The notes: generated by a model not told the origin, from the sequence alone. DNA of 64,000 bases from Jannaschia rubra (GCF_001403735.1 NZ_CXPG01000020.1:372001-436000), one strand, 5' to 3'; counted from the first letter of the stretch, positions 46,122-54,634 are shown. Numbers and translations: made by a program.

Positions 46122-48890
46122 TCATTCCGCAGGCACGGCCTCGGCGGCCTCGGCGGCCTCGACCCGGACGGCGCTGAACTTGAACTCCGGGATCTTGCCA
46201 TAGGGGTCCAGCGCCGGATTGGTCAGCAGGTTCGCCGCCGCCTCGACATAGGCGAAGGGCAGGAACACCATGTCGGGCGCGATGGCCCGATCCTCCCGCG
46301 CCATGAGCGTGACCGTCCCCCGCCGCGTCGTCAGCCGCACATGCCCGCCCGCGGGCACCCCCAGCCGCCGCAGGGTGGAGGGATGAAGCGAGCAGTTGGC
46401 CTCCGGCTCCATCGCGTCGAGCACCTTCGACCGCCGTGTCATCGACCCGGTGTGCCAATGCTCCAGCTGCCGACCCGTGGTCAGCACCATGGGATATTCG
46501 GCGTCGGGCACCTCGTCGGGCGGAATGATCGACGCGGGCGTGAACCGCGCGCGGCCTTCGGGGCGGGGGAAGCCGTCGGCGAAGACGATGGCCTGCCCCG
46601 GATCGTCGGGCGACAGCGACGGATAGGTGACGGCCCCTTCCGCTTCCAGCCGGTCCCAGGTGATGTTGTCGAGCGACGGCATCACCCGCTTCATCTCGGC
46701 GAAGACGTCGCGCGGATGGGTATAGGCCCAGTCGAGCCCGCACCGCCGCGCCAGTTCCTGCGTGATGGTCCAGTCCTCGCGCGCCTCGCCCGGCGGGGGC
46801 GTCGCGGGCCGGCCCATCTGCACCTGCCGGTTGGTGTTGGTCACGGTCCCGGTCTTCTCGGCGAAGGCCGAGGCGGGCAGGATCACGTCGGCGTAGTTCG
46901 CCGTCTCGGTCAGGAAGATGTCCTGCACCACCAGGTGATCCAGCTTGGCCAATGCCGCGCGCGCATGGTCCAGATTGGGGTCCGACATGGCCGGGTTCTC
47001 GCCCAGGATGTACATTGCGCGGATGTCGCCCGCATGGACCGCATCCAGGATCTCCGTCACCGTCAGCCCCTTCTCGGCCAGCGGCTCCTCTCCCCAGAGG
47101 TCGGCATAACGCTGCCGCACCTCGGCCGATCCGACGGGGGCATAGTCGGGCAGGAACATCGGGATCATGCCGGCATCGCTCGCTCCCTGCACGTTGTTCT
47201 GGCCGCGCAGCGGGTGCAGCCCCGACCCCGGCCGCCCGACCTGCCCGCACATGAGCGCGAGGCTGATGAGGCAGCGCGAATTGTCGGTGCCGTGGATGTG
47301 CTGGCTGACGCCCATCCCCCAGAAGATCATCGCCGACCGCGCGCCGGCGAAGGTGCGCGCGACGTCGCGGATGGTGTCCGCGTCGATGCCGGTCAGGCCC
47401 TCCAGCCCCTCGGGGGCGAAGCCCTTCAGATGTTCGCGTTCCGCCTCCCAGTTCTCGGTCATGGCGGCGATGTACTGGCGGTCGACCAGCCCCTCGTCCG
47501 CGATGACATGCATGATGGAGTTGAGCAGCGCCACATCCGCGCCGGGCCGGAACTGGAGCATGTGCGACGCATGCCGCTTCAGCGCCTGACCCCGCGGGTC
47601 CATCACGATCAGCTTGCCGCCGCGCTTGGCGAACTGCTTGAAATAGGTGGCGGCGACGGGGTGGTTCTCGACCGGGTTGGCGCCGATGACGATGGCCACG
47701 TCGGCGTTCTCGATCTCGTTGAAGGTTGCGGTGACGGCGCCCGACCCGACGTTCTCGATCAGCGCGGCGACCGACGACGCATGGCAAAGGCGCGTGCAAT
47801 GGTCGACGTTGTTGTGCCCGAAACCCTGCCGGATGAACTTCTGGAACAGATAGGCTTCCTCGTTGGAGCATTTGGCGGAGCCGAAGCCCGCCACCTGCTG
47901 CCCCCGTCCGCGCAGGCCGTCCGCCGCGCGGTCCAGCGCCTCCTCCCAGGTCGCCTCGCGGAAGACGCCGCTCCAGTCGCCCGGATCGACGTTCAGCCCC
48001 TTCGCGGGCGCGTCGTCGCGGCGGATCAGCGGCCGGGTCAGGCGGTGGGGGTGGTGGATGTAGTCGAAGCCGAACCGCCCCTTGACGCAGAGCCGCCCCT
48101 CGTTCGCGGGGCCGTTCACGCCGTCGACCTTGACCACCCGGTCGCCCCGCACCTTGAGCGAGATCTGACAGCCGACGCCGCAGAAGGGGCAGACCGATTG
48201 CACCTCGCGGTCGAAGGCCGCGCTGTCGCCTTCCTGAGCCGCATCGACCATCGTCGCGGGCATCAGCGCACCCGTGGGGCAGGCCTGCACGCATTCGCCG
48301 CAGGCCACGCAGGTGCTCTCGCCCATGGGGTCGTCGAAATCGAACACCGGCCAGGCGTCGTGCCCGCGCCCGGCCATGCCGATCACGTCGTTGACCTGCA
48401 CCTCGCGGCAGGCGCGGACGCAAAGCCCGCACTGGATGCAGGCGTCGAGGTTGACGCGCATGGCGACATGGCTGTCGTCGAGCAGGGGGATCCGCTCCGC
48501 CTCCAGCGTGGGCAGGCGGCTTTGGGTGACGCCCGTGGCCTCCGCCGTGGCCCAGAGGTGCGAGGAGCGGTCGTGGGCGGCGGCGCGCTCGGGCTGGTCG
48601 GCCATCAGCATCTCGACCACCATGCGGCGCGCGGCCTTCGCGCGGGCATTGTCGGTGGTGACGACCATGCCGGGCAAAGGCTCCCGGATGCAGGAGGCGG
48701 CGAGCACCCGCTCCCCCTCGATCTCGACCATGCAGGCGCGGCAGTTGCCGTCGGGGCGGTAGCCGGGCGCGGGCTTGTGGCACAGGTGCGGGATCACCAG
48801 GCCGCGGCCGTTCGCCACCTCCCAGATGGTCATGCCGGGCGCGGCCTCGACCGTTTCGCCGTCGAGCGTGAAGCGGATCGTCTCTGACAT
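46122..48890 (-). CDS. fdhA: Formate dehydrogenase alpha subunit (molybdopterin, Cys type)
   Basis: 922 aa. Domain order: N-terminal [2Fe-2S] ferredoxin (IPHLCHKPAPGYRPDGNCRAC), a NuoG-like 4Fe-4S site, two ferredoxin clusters (CIQCGLCVRAC; CVACGECVQACP), then the molybdopterin catalytic domain starting at CPFCGVGCQ. The catalytic residue is Cys369 in TRLCHASSVAAL (codon TGC at 47784-47786), not selenocysteine. It oxidises formate to CO2; relatives (FdsA) work with FdsB/FdsG to reduce NAD+. No partner subunit is in this window. GGGAGGG lies before the ATG at 48890. Confidence 0.9.
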   Translation of the reverse strand: MSETIRFTLDGETVEAAPGMTIWEVANGRGLVIPHLCHKPAPGYRPDGNCRACMVEIEGERVLAASCIREPLPGMVVTTDNARAKAARRMVVEMLMADQPERAAAHDRSSHLWATAEATGVTQSRLPTLEAERIPLLDDSHVAMRVNLDACIQCGLCVRACREVQVNDVIGMAGRGHDAWPVFDFDDPMGESTCVACGECVQACPTGALMPATMVDAAQEGDSAAFDREVQSVCPFCGVGCQISLKVRGDRVVKVDGVNGPANEGRLCVKGRFGFDYIHHPHRLTRPLIRRDDAPAKGLNVDPGDWSGVFREATWEEALDRAADGLRGRGQQVAGFGSAKCSNEEAYLFQKFIRQGFGHNNVDHCTRLCHASSVAALIENVGSGAVTATFNEIENADVAIVIGANPVENHPVAATYFKQFAKRGGKLIVMDPRGQALKRHASHMLQFRPGADVALLNSIMHVIADEGLVDRQYIAAMTENWEAEREHLKGFAPEGLEGLTGIDADTIRDVARTFAGARSAMIFWGMGVSQHIHGTDNSRCLISLALMCGQVGRPGSGLHPLRGQNNVQGASDAGMIPMFLPDYAPVGSAEVRQRYADLWGEEPLAEKGLTVTEILDAVHAGDIRAMYILGENPAMSDPNLDHARAALAKLDHLVVQDIFLTETANYADVILPASAFAEKTGTVTNTNRQVQMGRPATPPPGEAREDWTITQELARRCGLDWAYTHPRDVFAEMKRVMPSLDNITWDRLEAEGAVTYPSLSPDDPGQAIVFADGFPRPEGRARFTPASIIPPDEVPDAEYPMVLTTGRQLEHWHTGSMTRRSKVLDAMEPEANCSLHPSTLRRLGVPAGGHVRLTTRRGTVTLMAREDRAIAPDMVFLPFAYVEAAANLLTNPALDPYGKIPEFKFSAVRVEAAEAAEAVPAE

Positions 48891-48984
48891 GGCCAGCCCT
48901 CCCTTGCGCCCGATCCTAGGGGCAGGGAGGCGCCGCCGAAAGCCCCCGCGCGACCGCGCCGCGCCGGGATGCGACGCCCCGCCG

Positions 48985-49722
48985 TCAGCGACGGCCGAAC
49001 AGCCGATACCACAGCCAGTCGGGCAGGATCTGCCCGCCCCGGAACAGCCAGGAGAAGGGCGAGGGAAAGCTGCGCTTGAAGTCGTCGGTGCACATCATCT
49101 CGAACATCCGCTGCGCGGCATCCTCGGGCGACATGAGGAAGGGCATGGAAAAGTCGTTCCTGTCGGTCAGGCGGGTGCGGATGAACCCCGGATTGGCGAT
49201 CTGCACGGTGACGCCGGTGCGCCGCAGGTCGGCGTGCATCCCCTCGGCCAGCGCCATGACGCCGGCCTTCGACGCGCCGTATCCCGTGGCCCCCGGCAGG
49301 CCGCGGAAGCCCGCCAGCGACCCGGTCAGGACGATATGGCCCGCGTCACGCTCCACCATGTCGCCGATGACGGCGCCCACGACGCGGGCCGCGCCGGTGA
49401 AGTTGATGTCGCACATCGCCGCGACCTGATCGGGCACCCAGTCCTGCGCCGCCTGCGGCCAGTAGACGCCGGCGGTGAACACCAGCCCGTCCAGTCGCCC
49501 CGCCCGCGCCGCCGCCTCGCGCACGCTGGCGCCGTCGGACACGTCGCAGGGGACGACGCTGCTGCGGCCGGGCAGGGTGGCCGCGACCTCGTGCAACCGG
49601 TCCTCCGACCGGGCCGACAGGATCACCTCCGCCCCCGCGCTCGACAGTTTGGCCGCCAGTGCCGCGCCCAGCCCTTCGGAGGCGCCGACCATCCAGTATC
49701 GCTTGCCCGTCCAGTCACGCAT
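48985..49722 (-). CDS. Short-chain dehydrogenase/reductase in the RpoE-linked operon
   Basis: 245 aa from ATG 49722 (a GTG at 49731 abuts the AAGAAGG site, so it is less likely). The Rossmann motif is GASEGLGAALA, the catalytic pair YGASKAG, the Ser in LTGSLAGF, and NPGFIRTRL. The C-terminus is hydrophobic/aromatic (LPDWLWYRLFGRR), suggesting membrane contact. It corresponds by context to the SDR of the RSP_1087-1091 cluster next to rpoE-chrR in R. sphaeroides. The substrate is unknown, probably lipid-related. Confidence 0.85.
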   Translation of the reverse strand: MRDWTGKRYWMVGASEGLGAALAAKLSSAGAEVILSARSEDRLHEVAATLPGRSSVVPCDVSDGASVREAAARAGRLDGLVFTAGVYWPQAAQDWVPDQVAAMCDINFTGAARVVGAVIGDMVERDAGHIVLTGSLAGFRGLPGATGYGASKAGVMALAEGMHADLRRTGVTVQIANPGFIRTRLTDRNDFSMPFLMSPEDAAQRMFEMMCTDDFKRSFPSPFSWLFRGGQILPDWLWYRLFGRR

Positions 49723-49744
49723 CGTCGTCACCCTTCTTTGTCAA

Positions 49745-50308
49745 CAAAAGCCGCGCCACTGCCTTCAGGCCCGGCGGCACCCCAGCATGGAAGAGCGAGA
49801 GCATCCAGAGCGCCTCCGCCCCGTTCGGCGCGGCCCCGATACGGCGCGGCGATGGCGGCCGACAGCAAAATGAGCAAAAGCAGCGGGCCCTGCCCCCCCG
49901 GGTGCGCGCAGATGGTCGGCCATGTGGACGAGAAACAGGGTCGCGGTGACGGCCACCGGCGTCGCGTCGACGAGCACGATGAGCAGCAGACGCCGTGCGG
50001 GGCCATCGCGCAGCACGGCGTCGAGCCCGCTGACGGGCGCCCCGTCGCCGCGCGACGACCATTCGACCGCCATCACCCGTCGCGCGAGCAGGACCGCCAT
50101 GGCGAAGATCGCCGCATACCAAGCCAAGGACGCCCCGGTTTTGGCCAGTGCCGGGGGGGTCGCGGCGGCGACCACGAGCTGGCGACAGCGGGGCGAGCGT
50201 GACGCCATGGCCTTCGACGCAGAAGCGGGGCGCGTAATCGTAGTCGGGAAGCCCCGACGCCGCCAGCATCGCCGCGAAGGAAGCCGGACGGGGCAGACCG
50301 GTGCTCAC
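49745..50308 (-). pseudogene. Broken MFS (GPH-type) transporter with internal deletion and frameshifts
   Basis: The original GTG at 50308 overlaps the DUF1365 stop (GTGA) and begins like an MFS carrier: SFAAMLAASGLPDYDYAP, then F-VEGHGVTLAPL. The frame then turns to Arg-rich nonsense near 50170. A second frame continues with membrane-type sequence (SLAWYAAIFAMAVLLARR; ARRLLLIVLVDATPVAVTATLFLV), and a third frame carries GPLLLLILLSAAIAAP near 49890-49830. Only about 560 bp remain of an expected 1.2-1.3 kb. So there is at least one large deletion and two frame changes. Confidence 0.8.
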
Positions 50309-51069
50309 CGTGAGACGCCGGAAGACGGCGGATCGGGCCGGTCGCGGAACGGCGCCCCCCGCCACCAGAGCCGCAGCGCCTGCCAGTGGATCAGCGCGAG
50401 CACCCGCCGGCTGCCGAAGGGCCGACGCAGCGCCGCGCGGAGCAGCGCGCCGTCGGTCAGGGGACGGCGCGGGCCGGTCAGCGTGGCGAGAAGCCTTCCG
50501 CCGGGCATCCGGTAGTCGATCCAGACGCCCACGCGGCTGTCCGAGATGTCGAAGCGGAACGTGTATCGCCCCTCGACCGGCTGGAAGGGCGAGACATGCA
50601 GCACCTTCTGCACCGTGATCCGCATGTCGGGCGCGATGGGGGCGAGGTCGTCGGCGTGGCAGAGATAGGAATGGCGGTCGCCATAGGTGTTCGTCACCTC
50701 GGCGATCACGGCGCGCAGCCCGTCGCCACCGTCGTGGATCAGCCAGAAGCTGACCGGGTTGAAGGTGTGGCCCAGCACGCGCGGCTGCGCCAGAAGCAGG
50801 ATGCGGCCCGGCGCGAAGTCCGGCAGGTGACACGCCAGCACGTCGCGCGCCCAGGGCAGGCCGCGCCCCTCGCCCGGCGGGCCGCCGTGGTCGCGGTCGC
50901 GCAGCGAGACGAGGTTGGCCCGGTCGCGCGAGAAGAACCGCGGCAGCGGGCCGGTGTCGGCGGGGTCGAGAAGGACGTAGTCGACGCCGTAGCGGAAGGT
51001 GTTGGCCACGCCGTCGGCCCAGCGACCGTGGAAGGTCGTGCCGGGCACATGGTCGAGGACGCGCCTCAT
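50305..51069 (-). CDS. DUF1365-family protein of the RpoE-linked operon
   Basis: 254 aa. DUF1365 features: FRYGVDYVLLD, FFSRDRANLVSLRDRDHG, ILLLAQPRVLGHTFNPVSFWLIHD, VIAEVTNTYGDRHSYL and KVLHVSPFQPVEGRYTFRFD. In R. sphaeroides its equivalent is in an RpoE-controlled operon tied to furan fatty acid formation, as I recall; the exact reaction is uncertain to me. Overlaps the upstream FAD gene by 4 nt and the broken MFS gene by 4 nt. Confidence 0.85.
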   Translation of the reverse strand: MRRVLDHVPGTTFHGRWADGVANTFRYGVDYVLLDPADTGPLPRFFSRDRANLVSLRDRDHGGPPGEGRGLPWARDVLACHLPDFAPGRILLLAQPRVLGHTFNPVSFWLIHDGGDGLRAVIAEVTNTYGDRHSYLCHADDLAPIAPDMRITVQKVLHVSPFQPVEGRYTFRFDISDSRVGVWIDYRMPGGRLLATLTGPRRPLTDGALLRAALRRPFGSRRVLALIHWQALRLWWRGAPFRDRPDPPSSGVSR

Positions 51070-52397
51070 TCGGCGGCGACCTGCACCGGGTCGCGCGCGG
51101 CCAAGGCGTCGGCCACGTCAAGCGCGCTGACGAAGCCGTCCTCGTGAAAGCCGTTCCGCATCCAGGCGCCGCAGAACCAGGTGCGATCGGTGCCGTTCGC
51201 CGCGCGCAGCCCCTCGACCGCCTGCATCATCGGCAGATCGTAGACCGGGTGACGGAAGGTGGTGACGTCGTGGATCAGATCCTCGCGGATGGGGCGCTGG
51301 GGGTTGAGGGTCGAGAAGAGCGGGTCGTCCTGGGGAATGGGCTGGAGCCGGTTCATCCAGTAGGTCAGCCCGATCCGGTCGGGGCGCGCGGCCTGCTCGG
51401 CGTAGTTCCAGGCGGCCCAGACCTTGCGCCGGCGCGGCATGACCGAGGGGTCGGCATGCAGCACCGCCTCGTTGTCCTGAAAGCGCACGCGGGAGAGGAG
51501 CGCGGTCTCGTGCGGGCGCGGATCGGCGAGAAGGCGCAGGGAGTCGTCGGCGTGGGTGGCGAGGACCACATCGTCGAACCGCTCCGGCCCCTGGCCTGCC
51601 AGAACCTCGACCCCCGGGGCATCGCGGCGGATGGCGCGAACCGGGGTGCCGAGCCGCTGCTCCACCCCCATGCGGGCCAGCCGGGCCGTCAGGCGGGCGA
51701 CATATTCCGCCGAGCCGCCGCGCACCGTGTACCACTGGTGCTGGCCCTTGTGGCTGAGCAGGTTGTGGTTGCGGAAGAAGCGCATCATGGCCTGCGCCGG
51801 AAACTCCATGACCTGCCGGGTTGGCGTGGACCAGATCGCCCCCGAAATCGGGGCGAGATACCAGTCGCGGAACTCCTGCCCCATGCCCAGCCGGTCGAGG
51901 AAGGCCCCGAGCGGCAGGTCCGGGTCGCAGGCCGCATCGGCCGCATGGGCGTTGAACCGGAAGATGTCGCGCACCATCCGCAGGAACCGCGGCGACAGAA
52001 GGTTGCGGCGCTGGGCGAACATCGTGTCGGCGGTGCGGAGCGAATATTCCACGCGCCCCCCGTCGAGCGAGGCGGCGAAGGACATGTCGCTTTCCGCGAC
52101 AGGCACGCCCAGGTCGTCGAACAGCGCGACGAGGTTGGGATAATTCGCGCGGTTCCAGACGATGAAGCCGGTATCGACGGGCCGGTCGCCGTTGCGCCCG
52201 GCGAGGATCGTGCGGGCATGGCCGCCGGCGCGGGACTCGGCCTCGAACAGGGTGACGCGGTGGCGGGGGGCGAGGGCATGGGCCGCGATCATGCCGCCGA
52301 TGCCCGCACCGACGATCGCGATGCGGCGCGGCGGGTGGTCGTGAAAGGCGGGGGGCAAGTGCGGCGGTGTCCGTCCTGTTGTGTTGTATTCCGGCAT
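51066..52397 (-). CDS. FAD-dependent oxidoreductase (amine-oxidase/desaturase fold), RpoE-linked
   Basis: 443 aa. The N-terminal FAD-binding motif is RIAIVGAGIGGMIAAHAL, then FEAESRAGGHART, and DTGFIVWNRANYPNL. A C-terminal FAD block lies in WFCGAWMRNGFHEDGFVSALDVADAL. This is the NAD(P)-binding/flavin amine-oxidase type next to rpoE in Rhodobacter (RSP_1091-like), which I recall as linked to furan fatty acid synthesis on membrane phospholipids. ATG 52397 has no good ribosome site; if the minus-strand TGATCC at 52424-52419 is the -35 element, the ATG would be at or near the transcript start, so the true start may be slightly downstream. Confidence 0.82.
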   Translation of the reverse strand: MPEYNTTGRTPPHLPPAFHDHPPRRIAIVGAGIGGMIAAHALAPRHRVTLFEAESRAGGHARTILAGRNGDRPVDTGFIVWNRANYPNLVALFDDLGVPVAESDMSFAASLDGGRVEYSLRTADTMFAQRRNLLSPRFLRMVRDIFRFNAHAADAACDPDLPLGAFLDRLGMGQEFRDWYLAPISGAIWSTPTRQVMEFPAQAMMRFFRNHNLLSHKGQHQWYTVRGGSAEYVARLTARLARMGVEQRLGTPVRAIRRDAPGVEVLAGQGPERFDDVVLATHADDSLRLLADPRPHETALLSRVRFQDNEAVLHADPSVMPRRRKVWAAWNYAEQAARPDRIGLTYWMNRLQPIPQDDPLFSTLNPQRPIREDLIHDVTTFRHPVYDLPMMQAVEGLRAANGTDRTWFCGAWMRNGFHEDGFVSALDVADALAARDPVQVAAE

Positions 52398-52466
52398 CCA
52401 TGCCGGGGGAATTCGTCCGGATCATCACGGCGCGCGGACCCAATGGTGCGACCATCGCATGAAAAC

Positions 52467-52496
52467 TGATCCGCGCAACAGCCCGCGCCGTAGTCA
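52467..52496 (+). promoter_or_regulatory. Putative RpoE (ECF sigma) autoregulated promoter
   Basis: TGATCC at 52467-52472 is followed after exactly 18 nt by TAGTCA at 52491-52496. This fits the R. sphaeroides sigma-E promoter pattern TGATCC-N18-TA, known for rpoE-chrR. Transcription would begin near 52503, which excludes the upstream ATG at 52459 as the rpoE start. A divergent TGATCC sits on the minus strand at 52424-52419 facing the FAD gene, but without a TA at the -10 position. Confidence 0.6.
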
Positions 52497-52548
52497 GGAT
52501 GAACTTGAAGCCCGCGCCGATGTTCCCGATAACGCGACCACGGCAGGC

Positions 52549-53160
52549 ATGTCCGCCCGCCCGGAGCCGGAGACGCATGTGGCGGAGACCGAAAAGGACG
52601 ATGCCCATTGGACAGCGCAGATGATTGCCGTCGGAGCGGCCCGCGACCGCGCGGCCTTCGAGGATCTGTTCCGCCACTATGCCCCGCGCATCAAGGCGTT
52701 CCTGATCCGCACCGGGCTTGCGCCCCCGGTGGCGGAGGACTGCATGCAGGATGTGATGGTCACGCTCTGGCGCAAGGCGCATCTCTACGATCCCGCGCGG
52801 GCGAGCGTGGCGACATGGGTGTTCACCATCGCGCGCAACCGCAAGATCGACATGATCCGCAAGACGCGCCGGCCGGAGCCGGAGGACCTGACCTGGGGGC
52901 CGGAGGCCGAGCCGTCGCAGGCGGACGTGGTCGCCATGCGCCAGGAGAGCGCGCGGCTGGCGCAGGCGGTGGCCGAGCTGCCGGAGCGGCAGCGCGACCT
53001 GGTGCAGCGCGCCTTCTTCGGCGAGGCGACGCACAGCGAGATCGCCGCCGCGACGGGCCTGCCCATGGGCACCATCAAGTCGCGCATCCGGCTGGCGATC
53101 ACGCGGCTGCGCGAGGCCATGCCGGAGGGTACGGCCGACAGGGACAGGGACGGGACGTGA
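52549..53160 (+). CDS. rpoE: ECF RNA polymerase sigma factor RpoE
   Basis: 203 aa from ATG 52549, chosen because the upstream ATG 52459 lies before the putative promoter. Sigma region 2 runs from AAFEDLFRHYAPRIKAFLIR through AEDCMQDVMVTLWRKA to TWVFTIARNRKIDMIRK; region 4 is LPERQRDLVQRAFFGEATHS with the recognition helix GLPMGTIKSRIRLAITRLRE. It is followed 4 bp later by chrR. In Rhodobacter this sigma factor switches on the singlet-oxygen response; that role is inferred here from sequence type and neighbours. Confidence 0.9.
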   Translation: MSARPEPETHVAETEKDDAHWTAQMIAVGAARDRAAFEDLFRHYAPRIKAFLIRTGLAPPVAEDCMQDVMVTLWRKAHLYDPARASVATWVFTIARNRKIDMIRKTRRPEPEDLTWGPEAEPSQADVVAMRQESARLAQAVAELPERQRDLVQRAFFGEATHSEIAAATGLPMGTIKSRIRLAITRLREAMPEGTADRDRDGT

Positions 53161-53164
53161 CGAC

Positions 53165-53806
53165 ATGAGCATCCGGCATCCCATCGGGGACGACCTTCTG
53201 CTGGGCTTCGCGGCCGGAACGCTGCCCGCGGCGCACGATCTGGTGGTGGCGACGGCGGTGTCGCTGGACGACGACGCACGCGCGCGGCTGGGCGGGTTCG
53301 AGACGCTGGGCGGCGCGCTTTTGGAGCAGGCCGATGCCGCGCCGGTGGGGGACGACGCGCTGACGGCGGTTCTGGGCCGGCTCGACGAGGAGGAGGACAT
53401 GGCGCCCCCGCGCCGTATCTGCGGCGGGATCTTTCCGGCACCTTTGCAGGACGCGGTGGGCGGCGATCTGGCGGCGGTGCGCTGGCGGCCCGTGGGGATG
53501 GGCGCGCGGCAGGCGGTGCTGCACCGGAGCCCGCGCGGGACCGCGCGTCTGCTTTCGATTCCGGCCGGTCAGGCGATGCCCGACCACAGCCATCGTGGAA
53601 CCGAGCTGACGCTGGTGCTCACGGGCGCGTTCCGCGATGGCGACCTGCGGTTCGCGCGGGGCGACCTCCAGGTTGCGGACGCCAGCACCGAGCATCGCCC
53701 CACGGCGGAGCCTGCGGAGGACTGCATCTGCCTTGTCGTCACCGACGCGCCGCTGCGCTTCGCGGGGCTGTTGCCGCGCCTGTTCCAGCGGTTTCTCGGG
53801 ATCTGA
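53165..53806 (+). CDS. chrR: ChrR-family anti-sigma factor lacking the anti-sigma-domain zinc ligands
   Basis: 213 aa, aligning without gaps in numbering to R. sphaeroides ChrR as I remember it. The N-terminal domain (1-85) should hold sigma-E using zinc bound by His6, His31, Cys35 and Cys38; here these positions are Pro6, Ala31, Asp35 and Ala38 (MSIRHP; VATAVSLDDDAR). The C-terminal cupin keeps its metal ligands His141, His143, Glu147 (DHSHRGTE) and His177 (TEHRP), plus Cys187 and Cys189. So the sensor half looks intact while the sigma-binding half cannot bind zinc in the known way. It may still inhibit, as zinc-free anti-sigma domains exist. Confidence 0.88.
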   Translation: MSIRHPIGDDLLLGFAAGTLPAAHDLVVATAVSLDDDARARLGGFETLGGALLEQADAAPVGDDALTAVLGRLDEEEDMAPPRRICGGIFPAPLQDAVGGDLAAVRWRPVGMGARQAVLHRSPRGTARLLSIPAGQAMPDHSHRGTELTLVLTGAFRDGDLRFARGDLQVADASTEHRPTAEPAEDCICLVVTDAPLRFAGLLPRLFQRFLGI

Positions 53807-53809
53807 GGG

Positions 53810-54262
53810 TCAGGGGGCCACGGGCACGTAGAGCGGCACGGTCGAGATCGCCATCTTGGCCGACCCCTCGGTCAGTTCGGCGGCATGGGCCAGATAGACG
53901 AGGGTCTGGCGTTCCTGATCGAAGATCCGCTTCACCCGCAGCGACTTGAGGACGATGGACCGGCTTTCGCGGAACACCTCCTCGCCGCTCTCCGAGGTGT
54001 CGATGTCGCCCAGCGTGATCGGCCCGGTCTGGCGGCAGGAGATGGAGGCGTTGGAGGGGTCCTCGAACCAGTTGCCCTGCGACAGACGGTCGATGATCGA
54101 GCGGTCGAAATAGGCGATGTGGCAGGTGACGCCCTCGACCTTGGGGTCGTCGATGGCATCGATGACGATGTCGTTGCCGACCCAGTCGACCCCCACCTCG
54201 CCGATCTTTTCGGCGGCGGCGGGCGTGGCGAGGAGGGCGGCGATCAGTGCGATGTATTTCAT
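53810..54262 (-). CDS. creA: CreA family protein
   Basis: 150 aa with a signal peptide (MKYIALIAALLATPAAA). The CreA core is EKIGEVGVDWVGNDIVIDAIDDPKVEGVTCHIAYFDR, then QGNWFEDPSNASISCRQTGPI with a pair of cysteines. A periplasmic protein of unknown function, widespread in proteobacteria. Convergent with chrR, 3 bp between the stops, with no clear terminator. Confidence 0.9.
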   Translation of the reverse strand: MKYIALIAALLATPAAAEKIGEVGVDWVGNDIVIDAIDDPKVEGVTCHIAYFDRSIIDRLSQGNWFEDPSNASISCRQTGPITLGDIDTSESGEEVFRESRSIVLKSLRVKRIFDQERQTLVYLAHAAELTEGSAKMAISTVPLYVPVAP

Positions 54263-54353
54263 GCGGGCGAACGCGCCGCCCGGTTCCGGGTTCCGCCCGC
54301 CGTCGCGTCATGGCAGGGTCGGGCTCGTCCGCCCCGAACCCGGAGAAGATACC

Positions 54354-54596
54354 GTGCTTGTCCTTCTGACGCTCCAGAGCCTCGTTCTCGCGGGATGGGT
54401 GGTGACGACGCTGGGCCTTTTGTCGGGCATGGGGTGGCGGGCGGTGGCCGACCGTCGCGCGGTGCCCGACATGGCGCCCCGCCCGCCCTATCTCCGCGAT
54501 CCCGGGACGCGGGTCAGGCGCATCGTCTGGTGCGTGCTGACGGCGGCGCTGGCGGTGCTTGCGGCGATCACGACGGTGACGCTGGCCTCGGCCTGA
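54354..54596 (+). CDS. 80-aa two-helix membrane protein
   Basis: GTG 54354 follows GGAGAAG. Helix 1 is about 2-22 (LVLLTLQSLVLAGWVVTTLG) and helix 2 about 58-77 (VWCVLTAALAVLAAITTVTL), joined by a basic/Pro-rich loop (RRAVPDMAPRPPYLRDPG). The family is not recognised. It lies divergent from creA and just before the pseudouridine synthase gene. The ribosome site and clean topology are the only support. Confidence 0.5.
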   Translation: MLVLLTLQSLVLAGWVVTTLGLLSGMGWRAVADRRAVPDMAPRPPYLRDPGTRVRRIVWCVLTAALAVLAAITTVTLASA

Positions 54597-54634
54597 CGCT
54601 TCCGTTCGCGCCCTGTCCGCGCTAGGGCGCGGGG

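Noticed and set aside
47784-47786. Selenocysteine at the formate dehydrogenase active site
   Set aside because: The codon is TGC (Cys) and the frame has no in-frame TGA there.
46092-48887. A 931-codon plus-strand frame opposite the formate dehydrogenase gene
   Set aside because: Antisense shadow of a gene with multiple conserved iron-sulfur and molybdopterin motifs.
52459-53160. Longer RpoE starting at ATG 52459
   Set aside because: That ATG lies upstream of the putative sigma-E promoter and the extra residues are low-complexity and unlike the family.
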